Of a DNA stretch of 64,000 bases, positions 1 to 7,834 are shown piece by piece (position 1 is the first letter of the stretch; every line of letters begins with the position of its first letter). A program made the position numbers and the translations under genes. The stretch is from Nonomuraea jiangxiensis (GTDB taxonomy: Bacteria; Actinomycetota; Actinomycetes; Streptosporangiales; Streptosporangiaceae), in assembly GCF_900099965.1 (NCBI RefSeq), contig NZ_FNDJ01000014.1, positions 124,001 through 188,000 of the forward strand. The letters are read 5' to 3'. The notes beneath the pieces are model-generated. The model was given only the letters and a program-made list of their open reading frames with translations. It was not told the origin of the DNA and did no database searches.

Positions 1-1025
1 AGGTGGATCAGGTAGGGGGCGCCCAGGACGGCGGTGACGATGCCGACGGGCAGTTCGATGGGGGAGAACGCGGTCCTGGCGACCAGGTCGGCGGCGGTGG
101 TGAGCACGGCGCCGATGATCGCCGAGCACAGCAGCGGCGGGTGGGCGGAGCGGGTCAGCCGGAGCGCGATCTGGGGCGAGGCCAGCGCGACGAACGCGAT
201 CGGGCCCGCCGCGGCGGTGGCCACGGCGGACAGCAGCACTGCGGAGAGGATCATCAGGGCGCGGGCCGGGTTCACCCGCACGCCGAGGGCGGTGACCGTG
301 TCGTCGCCGAAGCGCAGGGCGTCCAGCGAGCGGGTGCCGAGCAGGGCCAGCGGCACCAGTACGGCCAGGGCCAGCGCCGTGGGCGTCACGTGCTCCCAGC
401 CGCGGCTGTTGAGCGAGCCGGTGATCCAGACCATGGCGCGGCCGGTGTCGGTCACGTCGCCGATGGTCAGCAGCCAGAACTTGACGTTGGTGAACACGGC
501 GGACACGCCGATGCCGACCAGCACCAGGCGGTAGCCGTCCAGGCCGCGCCGCCAGGCCAGGCCGTACACGACGGCCGCGCCGATCAGGCCGCCGACCAGG
601 GCCAGGGCGGGGATGCCGAGGCTGGTCAGCAGGCCGCTCGTGCCGCCGGTCACGCTGCCGCTGGCGACCACGCCGGCCACGACCGTGACCGAGGCGCCGG
701 TGGTGACGCCGAGGATCTCGGGGCTGGCCAGGGGGTTGCGGGCGATGGACTGGATGATCGCCCCGGACAGCGCGAGCGCGGCCCCGACCAGGGCGCCGGT
801 GAGCGCGCGGGGCAGGCGCAGCTCCATGATGACGAAGTGGGCCGGGCTGTGGACGTCGAACGCGCCGGAGACCACCTCCGCCAGCGACATCTGGATGTCA
901 CCGAGGCGCATGTTCAGGGCCATGAGCAGGGCGAGCAGGAGGAGGCCGATGAGGGCGACGGCCACGCCGCGTACGCGTACGCGCCAGGAAAGACCGCGGG
1001 TGCGCAGGGGGAGGGTGGTGGTCAC
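1..1025 (-). CDS. FecCD-family siderophore ABC transporter permease, 3' end cut by window edge
   Basis: Inner-membrane permease for ferric-siderophore import, the second of a pair. I translated the minus strand from a GTG at 1025 and it stays open to base 1, about 341 codons, close to the usual 330-350 of FecCD/BtuC proteins. Alternating hydrophobic segments and the family signatures are visible, including GAALALSGAIIQSIARNPLA near residue 95 and FVALASPQIALRLTRSAHP towards the C-terminus. The start overlaps the stop of the upstream permease by four bases (GTGA), so the two are translationally coupled and probably form a heterodimeric channel. It should belong to the same iron-regulated operon. 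The ATPase gene, if present, lies beyond the left edge. Confidence 0.9.
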   Translation of the reverse strand, partial: MTTTLPLRTRGLSWRVRVRGVAVALIGLLLLALLMALNMRLGDIQMSLAEVVSGAFDVHSPAHFVIMELRLPRALTGALVGAALALSGAIIQSIARNPLASPEILGVTTGASVTVVAGVVASGSVTGGTSGLLTSLGIPALALVGGLIGAAVVYGLAWRRGLDGYRLVLVGIGVSAVFTNVKFWLLTIGDVTDTGRAMVWITGSLNSRGWEHVTPTALALAVLVPLALLGTRSLDALRFGDDTVTALGVRVNPARALMILSAVLLSAVATAAAGPIAFVALASPQIALRLTRSAHPPLLCSAIIGAVLTTAADLVARTAFSPIELPVGIVTAVLGAPYLIH

Positions 1026-2056
1026 AGACGTACCGGCTTCCTGCGGCGGACCAGGGCGACGAAGAAGGGGGCGCCCATGAGCGCGAGCACCACGCCGACC
1101 TCCAGCTCTCCCGGCGGGGCCACCACGCGGCCGATCACGTCGGCGAGCAGCAGCAGCCCGGCGCCGATCAGCCCCGAGTACGGCAGCAGCCACCGGTGGT
1201 CGGGACCCGACAGCGGGCGGGCCAGGTGCGGCACGATCAGCCCGATGAACGCCAGCGAGCCGCAGGCGGCCACGGCCGCGCCCGAGAGCAGGGTGACCGC
1301 GGCGACGCCGATGGTGCGGGTCCACATGATGTTCTGGCCGAGGCTGCGGGCGACGTCCTCGCCGAGGGACAGGGCGTTGAGCCCGGGAGCGTTCACCATG
1401 GCCAGCACCAGCCCGGCCAGGATGAACGGCGCCACCTGCCACACCACGTCGGCGCCCCTGGCCGAGATCGAGCCCGCCTGCCAGAAGCGGAACACGTCCA
1501 TCGCCTGCTCATCCAGCAGCACGACGGCCGAGGTGAGGGCGGCCAGCAGGGCGCTCACGGCGGTGCCCGCCAGCGCGAGCGTGACCGGGGTCGGCCCGCC
1601 CCTGCCGCCCGCCATGCCGAGCGCGAACACCGCCACGCTCGCCACCAGCGCCCCGGCCAGCCCGAACCAGATGTAGACGAGCAGGTTGGAGACGCCGAGC
1701 AGGATGATCGAGGACACCATCGCGAACGCGGCACCCTGCGTGACGCCGAGCAGCCCGGGGTCGGCGAGCGGGTTACGGGTGTGGCCCTGCATGAGAGCGC
1801 CCGCCACGCCGAGCGCGATCCCGGCGAGCACTCCCAGGACGGTCCTCGGCAGGCGGAGGGAGCGGATGACGAGGTCGTTCTCGGTGCCGGTGGGGGCGGT
1901 GAGCGCGTGCCAGGCGTCCCCGAGCGGCACGGGCTTGGAGCCGATCGTCACGCTCAGGACGACCGCCACCACGACGGCGGCGAGCAGCGCTAACAGGACG
2001 GTGATCCGGCGGTGACGGATGCCGTGGAGGCGCGGCGCCAGGGTGGTCGCACTCAC
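1022..2056 (-). CDS. FecCD-family siderophore ABC transporter permease
   Basis: Permease subunit of a ferric-siderophore importer, 344 residues. An N-terminal membrane anchor is followed by the family motif GVAGALMQGHTRNPLADPGL around residue 85 and AFIGLIVPHLARPLSGPDHR near residue 270, where the ATPase docks. The frame opens at a GTG at 2071, but AGGAGG lies six bases before the GTG at 2056, so I chose 2056 (VSATTLAP). It is the first gene of the minus-strand arm and diverges from the binding lipoprotein gene across a 98-base region that holds two iron boxes, so iron repression is expected. The next permease overlaps it by 4 bp. Confidence 0.93.
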   Translation of the reverse strand: MSATTLAPRLHGIRHRRITVLLALLAAVVVAVVLSVTIGSKPVPLGDAWHALTAPTGTENDLVIRSLRLPRTVLGVLAGIALGVAGALMQGHTRNPLADPGLLGVTQGAAFAMVSSIILLGVSNLLVYIWFGLAGALVASVAVFALGMAGGRGGPTPVTLALAGTAVSALLAALTSAVVLLDEQAMDVFRFWQAGSISARGADVVWQVAPFILAGLVLAMVNAPGLNALSLGEDVARSLGQNIMWTRTIGVAAVTLLSGAAVAACGSLAFIGLIVPHLARPLSGPDHRWLLPYSGLIGAGLLLLADVIGRVVAPPGELEVGVVLALMGAPFFVALVRRRKPVRL

Positions 2057-2101
2057 CCGTTTCCTCCTCACGTTTGCCGGATCACGCTGCAGTATGCCAG
2101 C

Positions 2102-2135
2102 TTAGGCAGGGCTAACCTTATTTAGGGTTACCTAA
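2102..2135. promoter_or_regulatory. Two overlapping DtxR/IdeR/DmdR-type iron boxes
   Basis: The first box, 2102-2120, reads TTAGGCAGGGCTAACCTTA and matches the 19-bp consensus TTAGGTTAGGCTAACCTAA at 15 positions. A second, weaker box at 2117-2135 ends in GGTTACCTAA (13/19). They lie between the divergent permease and binding-protein genes. By analogy with IdeR/DmdR regulons they should repress both directions when Fe2+ is plentiful. Tandem offset boxes are compatible with two repressor dimers on opposite helix faces. Confidence 0.85.
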
Positions 2136-2154
2136 GTTCCGTGAAAGGGATCAC

Positions 2155-3126
2155 ATGAGGGCGTTACTCGTACTGGCCGGTTCCCTCCTGGTGGCGGGGC
2201 TCACCGCCTGCGGCTCCGCGCAGCCCGCGGCCGGACCGGCGACCGGCGCCGCCGCCTTCAGGACCGTCAAGCACGCGATGGGCACGACGGTGATCTCGTC
2301 CCAGCCGAAGCGCGTGGTGGCGCTCGACCAGAGTTTCGTGGACGCCGTGCTCACGCTGGAGACACCGGTGGTGGGCTACACGACGTACCGGTCGATCGAG
2401 ACCAAGTTGCCCGACTACCTCGGGCCGGCGGTCGAGCGGTACGGCAAGGAGGCCACCTCCGTCGGCACCTTGGAGGAGCCGAGCCTGGAACGCATCATGG
2501 CGCTCAAGCCGGACCTGATCGTCTCGGCCAAGGTCCGCCACGAGGCGCTGTACGACCGGCTCTCGAAGATCGCGCCCACCGTCTTCAGTGAGACCACCGG
2601 GGCCATCTGGAAGGAGAACCTCCGGCTCATGGGCCAGGCCCTGGGCAAGGAGCAGCTCGCGGACACCAGGATCAAGGAGTTCGAGGAGCGGGCAGCCGCG
2701 ATCGGTACGGAGATCAAGGAGAAGGACGGCAAGCTGCCGACGATCTCGGTCGTGCGGTTCGCGGGCGAGCCGACCACGCGGCTGTACGTCGAGAACTCGT
2801 ACTCGGGCGTCGTGCTCAAGGACGTCGGCTTCCCGCGCCCCGCGGACCAGCCGACCGACCCGGCGGCCATCGCGGTGGACGTGAGCCAGGAACGTATCGC
2901 GGAACTGGACGCGGACCAGATCTTTGTCGCGACCTATCCGGACCCGTCCACCGACGGTCCCAAGGAGAAGTTCGTGAACAACCCGCTGTGGGGCCGCCTC
3001 AAGGGGGAGAAGCACGAGGTGAGCGACCTGACGTGGATGAGCGCGGTGGGCATCCAGGGGGCGCACGCGATGCTGGACGACGTGGCCGGCTTCTTCTCCG
3101 TGGACCCGGCCAGACCCGCCTCCTGA
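2155..3126 (+). CDS. Iron-siderophore ABC transporter substrate-binding lipoprotein (FecB/FepB type)
   Basis: Extracytoplasmic lipoprotein that captures ferric siderophore and delivers it to the FecCD permeases, 323 residues. The signal peptide ends in the lipobox LTAC at residues 16-19, giving a lipidated Cys19. The TroA-like fold is recognisable from the start RVVALDQSFVDAVLTLETPVVGY (about residues 59-81), the stretch LERIMALKPDLIVSA (about 110-124), and a C-terminal lobe with NNPLWGRL. ATG at 2155 follows a GAAAGGGA ribosome site. The upstream iron boxes should couple it to iron starvation. The ligand cannot be told from sequence. Confidence 0.93.
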   Translation: MRALLVLAGSLLVAGLTACGSAQPAAGPATGAAAFRTVKHAMGTTVISSQPKRVVALDQSFVDAVLTLETPVVGYTTYRSIETKLPDYLGPAVERYGKEATSVGTLEEPSLERIMALKPDLIVSAKVRHEALYDRLSKIAPTVFSETTGAIWKENLRLMGQALGKEQLADTRIKEFEERAAAIGTEIKEKDGKLPTISVVRFAGEPTTRLYVENSYSGVVLKDVGFPRPADQPTDPAAIAVDVSQERIAELDADQIFVATYPDPSTDGPKEKFVNNPLWGRLKGEKHEVSDLTWMSAVGIQGAHAMLDDVAGFFSVDPARPAS

Positions 3127-3174
3127 CGATCGGCCGAAACGATCGGCCCGAACGATCGGCCCGAAACGATCGGC
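3126..3174. repeat. Four short tandem repeats of ACGATCGGC
   Basis: ACGATCGGC starts at 3126, 3139, 3152 and 3166, with spacing 13, 13 and 14 bp and spacers close to CGAA or CCGAA. The array begins in the stop codon of the binding-protein gene. Each unit contains the palindrome CGATCG, so the array can fold into alternative small hairpins and may act as a weak terminator. No function is established. Confidence 0.6.
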
Positions 3175-3609
3175 GCGGACGCCCGTGCGGGAACAAACGA
3201 GCATCGGACCGATGTTGCAGTGAACCCGCCGGGTACGTCCGCGCGTCTACCAGGTAGAGGTTTACTCCCCAGTACGAGGGCAGCGGAAAAGACATGCGGA
3301 TGCATGGCGCGGCGGCGGTTCCGGCGGCGTACCCGCGTCTGTGATGGTCAGGGAACCCCGATCCTTTACGCCAATGTGTGTGACTCTCGCCACTATTACA
3401 GCAAAATTGGGTGGTTAGTGTTATGATACTGAGACTTGTCCGGCCGTGGACGTGACCATAGCCATGCACGCCGCGAGCAGTAGGACGATGCCCTCCCTTC
3501 TGGCCAAGGCGAACCGTCTAACGCGTCCCTTAGCTGGGATTTGCCATGATGGAACCGCCGTCAGGCGGCTTTGTGCCGAAACGGGGGGAAAGCGCAAGGG
3601 GGAAATGAA
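3127..3609. other. Gene-poor leader of the sigma-factor gene
   Basis: I see no convincing gene in this stretch, which is AT-richer than its surroundings. It holds the ACGATCGGC array, a perfect inverted repeat TCTACC-A-GGTAGA at 3246-3258, an extended -10 at 3419-3427, and a roughly 175-nt leader. A 55-codon frame (GTG 3446 to TGA 3613) overlaps the chosen TTG start, but it uses rare TTA, ATA and CTA codons and I do not call it a gene. Confidence 0.5.
3419..3427 (+). promoter_or_regulatory. Putative extended -10 promoter (TG-T-TATGAT)
   Basis: TGTTATGAT is a good extended -10 element in an AT-rich patch. No clear -35 lies 17-18 bp upstream. Transcription would start near 3434 and read into the sigma gene with a leader of about 175 nt. 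The call rests on pattern only. Confidence 0.4.
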
Positions 3610-4209
3610 TTGATCACTATGACCGATGAGCAGCGTCAGGACTGGTTCGAGCGCGACGTCGTGCCCGTGACGTCGCAGCTTTTCGCTTCCGCCATGCGCC
3701 TCACCCGTAACGCCGCCGACGCGGAGGACCTGGTGCAGGAGACGGTGGCGAAGGCGTATACGTCTTACCATCAGTTCCGTGAGGGCACCAACCTCAAGGC
3801 GTGGCTGCACCGGATCCTCACCAACAACTTCATTAACGACTACCGCAAGAAGCAGCGCTCGCCCAAACTGTCCACGGCGGAGGACATCGAGGACTGGCAG
3901 TTGCACGCCGCGGAGTCGCACAGCTCCACGGGCCTGCGGTCGGCCGAGACCGAGGCACTCGACCGGCTCCCCGACAACGTCGTCATGAACGCCCTGCGCT
4001 CCCTCCCCGAGGACTTCCGCGTGGCCGTCTACCTCGCCGACGTCGAGGGCTTCGCCTACAAGGAGATCGCCGAGCGGATGGGCACCCCCATCGGCACGGT
4101 CATGTCCCGCCTGCACCGCGGCCGCCGCCAACTGCGCGGCATGCTGGAGGAGTACGCCCTGGAGGAAGGCGCCGTGCGCCTGCCCGCCCAGGCCCAGCAC
4201 GCGGCCTGA
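3610..4209 (+). CDS. ECF RNA polymerase sigma factor, SigR/SigH family, without adjacent anti-sigma gene
   Basis: ECF sigma factor that directs core RNA polymerase, probably to a stress regulon. Region 2 spans about residues 20-85 and includes EDLVQETVAKAYTSYHQF and NLKAWLHRILTNNFINDYRK. Region 4 spans about 125-180, with YKEIAERMGTPIGTVMSRLH. These blocks closely match Streptomyces SigR and mycobacterial SigH (thiol-oxidative stress) as I remember them. The frame opens at a TTG at 3571; I prefer the TTG at 3610 because AGGGGGA ends six bases before it, with ATG 3619 as the alternative. SigR is normally followed by the zinc anti-sigma RsrA, but here the next gene is convergent and unrelated, so this is an orphan paralogue whose control is unknown. 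Confidence 0.9.
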   Translation: MITMTDEQRQDWFERDVVPVTSQLFASAMRLTRNAADAEDLVQETVAKAYTSYHQFREGTNLKAWLHRILTNNFINDYRKKQRSPKLSTAEDIEDWQLHAAESHSSTGLRSAETEALDRLPDNVVMNALRSLPEDFRVAVYLADVEGFAYKEIAERMGTPIGTVMSRLHRGRRQLRGMLEEYALEEGAVRLPAQAQHAA

Positions 4210-4296
4210 CCGCCTCAGGACCCCATGCTGAGGTGGAGCCGGACGCGTAACACCCCGCCCTCGGCCCGCAAAGTGCACGAGTCGCCCGGCGCGGGC

Positions 4297-4323
4297 CTCG
4301 GGGCGCGGTTCCTGCGCCCCGAG
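4297..4323. terminator. Hairpin between convergent sigma and EamA genes
   Basis: A perfect 10-bp stem, CTCGGGGCGC with GCGCCCCGAG, closes a 7-nt loop (ggttcct). It has no T-tract. Its position between converging stop codons suggests a bidirectional intrinsic terminator of the GC-rich actinobacterial kind. Confidence 0.6.
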
Positions 4324-4325
4324 CG

Positions 4326-5165
4326 CTAGAGGGGCTGCGCGACGGCTATCAACGCCACCGCTCCGAGCGCGCAGCCCACGCCGGCCACCTGGATGGCCCG
4401 CAGCCGCTCTCCCAGCACGTGCCTGGCCAGCAACAGGGTGCTCGCGGGATAGAGCGAGACCAGCACGGCGACCAGGCTGAGCAGCCCGCCCTGCTGGGCG
4501 AGCAGGAAGAGCACGTTGGCCGCCATGTCGAGCAGGCCCGCGGCCACGATGATGTGCAGGGACTTCGGTCCGGGCTTCAGCGCGCGGCGGGTGACCACGG
4601 CCAGCAGCGCCACCGTGGACACCGAGGACAGCCGGGCGCCGACCAGCGGCCACAGTCCGGCCTCGTGCGGGGCTTGGGCGAGCAGGATGAAGAAGCCGCC
4701 GAACCCGGCCCCCGCGGCCAGCGCGGCGAGCACGGAAGCGAGCGAGCCGCGCCCGTCGGCGGACCGGTCCTGACTGACCAGCAGCACCGAGCCGAGCGCC
4801 AGGGCCACCCCGACCAGCGCCCAGAACGCGGGCCGCTCGCCGGTCGCCAGCCCGAACACCACGGGCAGTGCCGCCGAGGTCACCGCGGTCGTCGGCGCCA
4901 CCACCGACATGACGCCGGTGGCCAGCGCCCGGTAGAACAGCACCAGCCCCGCCGCGCCCGACAGGCCCGCGGCCAGCCCCCAGGACAGGGCGGCACCGCT
5001 GAACGTGCCCGGCAGCAGCGGCAGCAGCCCCACGATCAGGGCCAGGCCCGCGGTCTGGGAGAGCAGCACCACGGAGAACACCTGGGACCGGCGGGTGGCC
5101 AGGCCACCGAAGAAGTCGGCCGTGCCGTACACGACCGCGCAGACGGTCGCCAGGATCACCGTCAC
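4326..5165 (-). CDS. EamA/DMT-family transporter, probable metabolite exporter
   Basis: Integral membrane protein of the drug/metabolite transporter superfamily, 279 residues with about ten predicted helices in two EamA repeats, which is the usual length. It starts MTVILATVCAVVYGTADFFGG and the second half contains LLDMAANVLFLLAQQ. The GTG start at 5165 has an AGAGGGG ribosome site seven bases upstream. It diverges from an XRE-cupin regulator over a short region with a dyad operator, so that regulator probably controls it. The substrate is unknown; amino acids or other small metabolites are typical for the family. Confidence 0.88.
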   Translation of the reverse strand: MTVILATVCAVVYGTADFFGGLATRRSQVFSVVLLSQTAGLALIVGLLPLLPGTFSGAALSWGLAAGLSGAAGLVLFYRALATGVMSVVAPTTAVTSAALPVVFGLATGERPAFWALVGVALALGSVLLVSQDRSADGRGSLASVLAALAAGAGFGGFFILLAQAPHEAGLWPLVGARLSSVSTVALLAVVTRRALKPGPKSLHIIVAAGLLDMAANVLFLLAQQGGLLSLVAVLVSLYPASTLLLARHVLGERLRAIQVAGVGCALGAVALIAVAQPL

Positions 5166-5189
5166 GGTTCATCCCCTCTGTAGTTCAAC

Positions 5190-5224
5190 GTGTTGTACGG
5201 CTAGTACAACACATTAGGTACAAC
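5190..5224. promoter_or_regulatory. Dyad operator between EamA exporter and XRE-cupin regulator
   Basis: A perfect inverted repeat, GTGTTGTAC-ggcta-GTACAACAC, occupies 5190-5212. A third half-site, GTACAAC, follows at 5218-5224. It sits in the 92-base divergent intergenic region, where a dimeric repressor would block both promoters. The local XRE-cupin protein is the obvious candidate ligand. Confidence 0.7.
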
Positions 5225-5257
5225 AGAGTGCAACCGGGTTTCACTACACTGCACTCC

Positions 5258-5833
5258 ATGGAAGACCCTGACCTGATCAACCAGGCCATCGCGACCAACG
5301 TGCGCGCCCACCGCGCCCACCGCGGGCTGACGCTGGACGCGCTGGCCGCCCGGTCGGGCGTGAGCAGGGGCATGCTCGTGCAGGTGGAGCAGGGCCGGAC
5401 CAACCCGAGCGTCTCCACGCTCACCAGGATCGCCTCCGCCCTGGGCGTGACCGTGGCCAGGCTGGTGGAGGTCTCGGACGTGCCCGTGGTCAGGGTCGTG
5501 AGCAAGGCGGACGTGGTCACGTTCCACCAGGGCGACGTGCAGGCGCGGCTGCTCGTCGGCGCGGACATGCCGCTGATCCTGGAGCTGTGGGACTGGCGGC
5601 TGGCGCCCGGCGAGCACCACGACGGCGACGCCCACCCCGCCGGCACCCGCGAGATGGTGACCGTGCTGGCCGGCGAGCTGACGCTCACGGTCTACGGCAG
5701 GGCGTACACGGTGGGCCAGGACGACGCGGCGCTCTTCACCGCCGACCGCCCCCATCGCTACGCCAACCTGGGCAGTGAGGATCTCAGGTTCGTGATGGTG
5801 GTCGCCGAGCCGCGTGAGACCCACGACCAATAA
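5258..5833 (+). CDS. XRE-family transcriptional regulator with C-terminal cupin domain
   Basis: One-component regulator, 191 residues. Residues about 10-65 form an HTH_3 domain (LTLDALAARSGVSRGMLVQV with GRTNPSVSTLTRIASALGV). Residues about 110-180 form a small-molecule-binding cupin (GTREMVTVLAGELTL, then FTADRPHRYANLG). I prefer ATG 5258 to the upstream in-frame GTG 5228 because the HTH aligns as usual from 5258, although no strong ribosome site is visible. It diverges from the EamA exporter across the 5190-5224 dyad, a familiar repressor-exporter layout. The ligand is unknown. Confidence 0.88.
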   Translation: MEDPDLINQAIATNVRAHRAHRGLTLDALAARSGVSRGMLVQVEQGRTNPSVSTLTRIASALGVTVARLVEVSDVPVVRVVSKADVVTFHQGDVQARLLVGADMPLILELWDWRLAPGEHHDGDAHPAGTREMVTVLAGELTLTVYGRAYTVGQDDAALFTADRPHRYANLGSEDLRFVMVVAEPRETHDQ

Positions 5834-5953
5834 CGTCGAACACCCACCTGATCACGCTGTGAAGTTTCATGATTACTCCATGTCTTGGACGGCTCTTGCC
5901 CGTTGCTGGGTACATCCCCTGGTGTACGTGCGAACGGCGGCAGGGGGTGGCGC

Positions 5954-6259
5954 GTGACCGAGGCCCGAGCGGCGACGGAGAAGCTCCAGGCGGAGCTTCA
6001 TGGTCTGGGCGTCACCACCGCTTACGACGTCTGCGACGATGCCACCGTCTCAGTGTGGATCGGACTGGTCGTCCGTTATAGAGATGGTTTTTACCGTTGG
6101 CAGGAAGGACCGGTGAAACGTCGGCATCTGGGTACGGATCCGGTCGGATGTGCCATGCGCGTGGCGCGCCGCTACAAGGAACTCCAGGCGGATATCCCAC
6201 TGTGGTGGGATGACCTGGCCAGGGAGTTGCGGGGGAAACCGGTCCAGGACTATCCGTAG
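5954..6259 (+). CDS. Small hypothetical protein, 101 residues
   Basis: I do not recognise the family. The protein starts VTEARAATEKLQAELHGLGV and ends with an aromatic, charged tail containing IPLWWDDLARELRG. The middle VWIGLVVRYRDGFYRWQ could be a beta hairpin of a small alpha/beta domain. There is no signal peptide or membrane segment. AGGGGG lies six bases before GTG 5954, which supports this start over upstream ATG and GTG codons. Base composition is slightly less GC-biased than the neighbours. The deacetylase gene follows 30 bases later and may be co-transcribed. Confidence 0.65.
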   Translation: MTEARAATEKLQAELHGLGVTTAYDVCDDATVSVWIGLVVRYRDGFYRWQEGPVKRRHLGTDPVGCAMRVARRYKELQADIPLWWDDLARELRGKPVQDYP

Positions 6260-6289
6260 GGCCCCGCATGCGGCGCTTCGGGGGGAAGC

Positions 6290-7072
6290 ATGCGCATCTG
6301 GGCTTTGCCACCGCTGGTTCTGCTCGTCCTTACAGGTTGCGTCACCCAGCCGGTGCCACCGGACAGGCCGGTTGCGCCGTTCAAGCCGTTCGTGCTCGAC
6401 CCGCGGGCGCTGGCCAGGCGGCTGGCGTCGATACAGCCGGGGTGGCCGCGCAGCCGCAAGTTCGACTGCGCGCGGGTCAAGTGCGTGGCCCTGACCTTCG
6501 ACGACGGTCCCGGCCGGTACACCGGCAAGCTGCTCGACCTGCTGCGCAAGCGTGACGTCCGGGCCACCTTCTTCGTCGTCGGGCAGATGGTGGCCGAGGA
6601 CCGGGGCGGGCGCATCACGCGCAGGATCGCGGACGAGGGACACGAGCTCGGCAACCACTCGTGGAGCCATCCGTCGCTGCCGGGGCTCTCGCACGAACAG
6701 CTCGAACACCAGCTCAGGCGTACCGAGAGCATCGTGCTGCGGCTGACCGGGATCCGGATGCGGATGATGCGGCCGCCGTACGGGGCCACGGACGAGAAGG
6801 TCGCCGCCGAGGCGCGGCGCGAGGGGCTGGCCCAGATCATGTGGAACGTCGACACCCTCGACTGGCGCGACCGGGTGGCCTCCGTCGTCGCCAAACGGGC
6901 CGGCAGGGCCACCCCGGGATCGATCGTCCTGCTGCACGACATCCACGCCAGCACCGTGGACGCCGTGCCGGAGATCCTCGACACGCTCGGCAAGAAGGGG
7001 TTCACGTTCGTCACGGTCTCGGAGCTGTACGGCCGGCGGCCCGAACCGGGGCGGATGTACACCGAGCGGTGA
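6290..7072 (+). CDS. Polysaccharide deacetylase (NodB-domain) lipoprotein
   Basis: Carbohydrate esterase family 4 enzyme that removes acetyl groups from N-acetylated glycans such as peptidoglycan, at the cell surface. Residues 1-17 form a lipoprotein signal ending LVLTGC. Motif 1 is TFDDGPGRYTG (about residues 68-78), with the catalytic base and the first metal Asp. Motif 2 is GNHSWSHPSL, supplying the two metal His. Motif 3 is RPPYGATDEKV. Motif 4 is DTLDWRD, and motif 5 is VLLHDIHAST. All expected catalytic elements are present in 260 residues. A GGGGGGAAGC ribosome site precedes ATG 6290. Confidence 0.93.
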   Translation: MRIWALPPLVLLVLTGCVTQPVPPDRPVAPFKPFVLDPRALARRLASIQPGWPRSRKFDCARVKCVALTFDDGPGRYTGKLLDLLRKRDVRATFFVVGQMVAEDRGGRITRRIADEGHELGNHSWSHPSLPGLSHEQLEHQLRRTESIVLRLTGIRMRMMRPPYGATDEKVAAEARREGLAQIMWNVDTLDWRDRVASVVAKRAGRATPGSIVLLHDIHASTVDAVPEILDTLGKKGFTFVTVSELYGRRPEPGRMYTER

Positions 7073-7115
7073 CCGGCCCGGCCGCCTGTCGGTGCGGCGT
7101 GGCACCCTTGTCGGC

Positions 7116-7766
7116 ATGAGTTTCACCGGTTTCCCCGACGAGGCCTTCCTCTTTTACGAGGGCCTGGCGGCGGACAACTCGAAGACCTACTTCACCCGGC
7201 ACAAGCAGCTCTACGAGGAGGCCGTGCGCGCGCCCATGGTCGCGCTCGCCGACGAGCTGGCCCCGGGGTTCGGGGCCGCCCACCTGTTCCGGCCCTACCG
7301 GGACGTGCGCTTCGCCAAGGACAAGTCACCGTACAAGACCCACCAGGGGGCCTTCGTGGAGGTCCTCCGCGGGATCGGGCTCTACGTGGAGGTCAGCGCA
7401 GAAGGGCTCTACGCCGCGGGCGGCTGCTACTCGCAGGCCTCCGACCAGGTGGCGCGCTTCCGGGCGGCGGTGGACGAGGACCTCACGGGCAAGCCACTGG
7501 TGTCGATCGCCGAGGAGCTGGCGGCGGCGGGATACACGCTGGAGGGGGAGCGGCTCAAGACCAGGCCGCGCGGGTTCGCCGAGGACCACCCGCGCATCGC
7601 CCTGCTGCGGCACAAGTCGATCTACGGCGGGATGAGCTTCGAGCCGGCGCCGTGGGTGCACACGGCGGAGGTCCGCGATCGGGTGGCCGCGGCCTGGCGC
7701 GCGTTCGGACCGCTGGTCGAGTGGCTGCGCACGCACGTGCGGGGCAGCGAGCTCCCGCCCCGCTGA
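7116..7766 (+). CDS. DUF2461 family protein (TIGR02453-like)
   Basis: Cytosolic protein of unknown function, 216 residues, typical of DUF2461. Recognisable blocks are GFPDEAFLFYEGLAADNSKT at the N-terminus, FRPYRDVRFAKDKSPYKTHQ near residues 60-80, and YAAGGCYSQASDQVARFRAAV. The frame extends to an upstream ATG at 7092, but the family begins at the FTGFP block, so ATG 7116 is preferred. It follows the deacetylase by 43 bases on the same strand. No biochemical role is established for the family. Confidence 0.85.
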   Translation: MSFTGFPDEAFLFYEGLAADNSKTYFTRHKQLYEEAVRAPMVALADELAPGFGAAHLFRPYRDVRFAKDKSPYKTHQGAFVEVLRGIGLYVEVSAEGLYAAGGCYSQASDQVARFRAAVDEDLTGKPLVSIAEELAAAGYTLEGERLKTRPRGFAEDHPRIALLRHKSIYGGMSFEPAPWVHTAEVRDRVAAAWRAFGPLVEWLRTHVRGSELPPR

Positions 7767-7783
7767 CGTCCCCGTCACTCACC

Positions 7784-7826
7784 GGCCGCGCTTCGTTCGC
7801 CCCACCGGGCGCAGCGAGGCGCGGCC
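7784..7826. terminator. Hairpin between convergent DUF2461 and typA genes
   Basis: GGCCGCGC (7784-7791) pairs with GCGCGGCC (7819-7826), extended by a few further pairs, and the loop itself holds a GCCC/GGGC stem. It lies between two stop codons and probably ends transcription from both sides. Confidence 0.5.
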
Positions 7827-7834
7827 GATCGAGG

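Noticed and set aside
3..1676. Long plus-strand open frame opposite the FecCD genes
   Set aside because: It encodes a low-complexity Gly/Arg/Ala/Gln-rich chain and is fully antisense to two clear permease genes; this is a by-product of high GC.
3189..3216. GGGAAC-N19-GTT, resembling a SigR autoregulatory promoter
   Set aside because: It lies about 390 bases before the sigma gene and a closer extended -10 exists; such short matches are expected by chance.
3446..3613. 55-codon frame overlapping the sigma factor start (TTGA overlap)
   Set aside because: It contains TTA, ATA and CTA codons and lacks GC3 bias; the overlap may be coincidence. Kept only as a remark.
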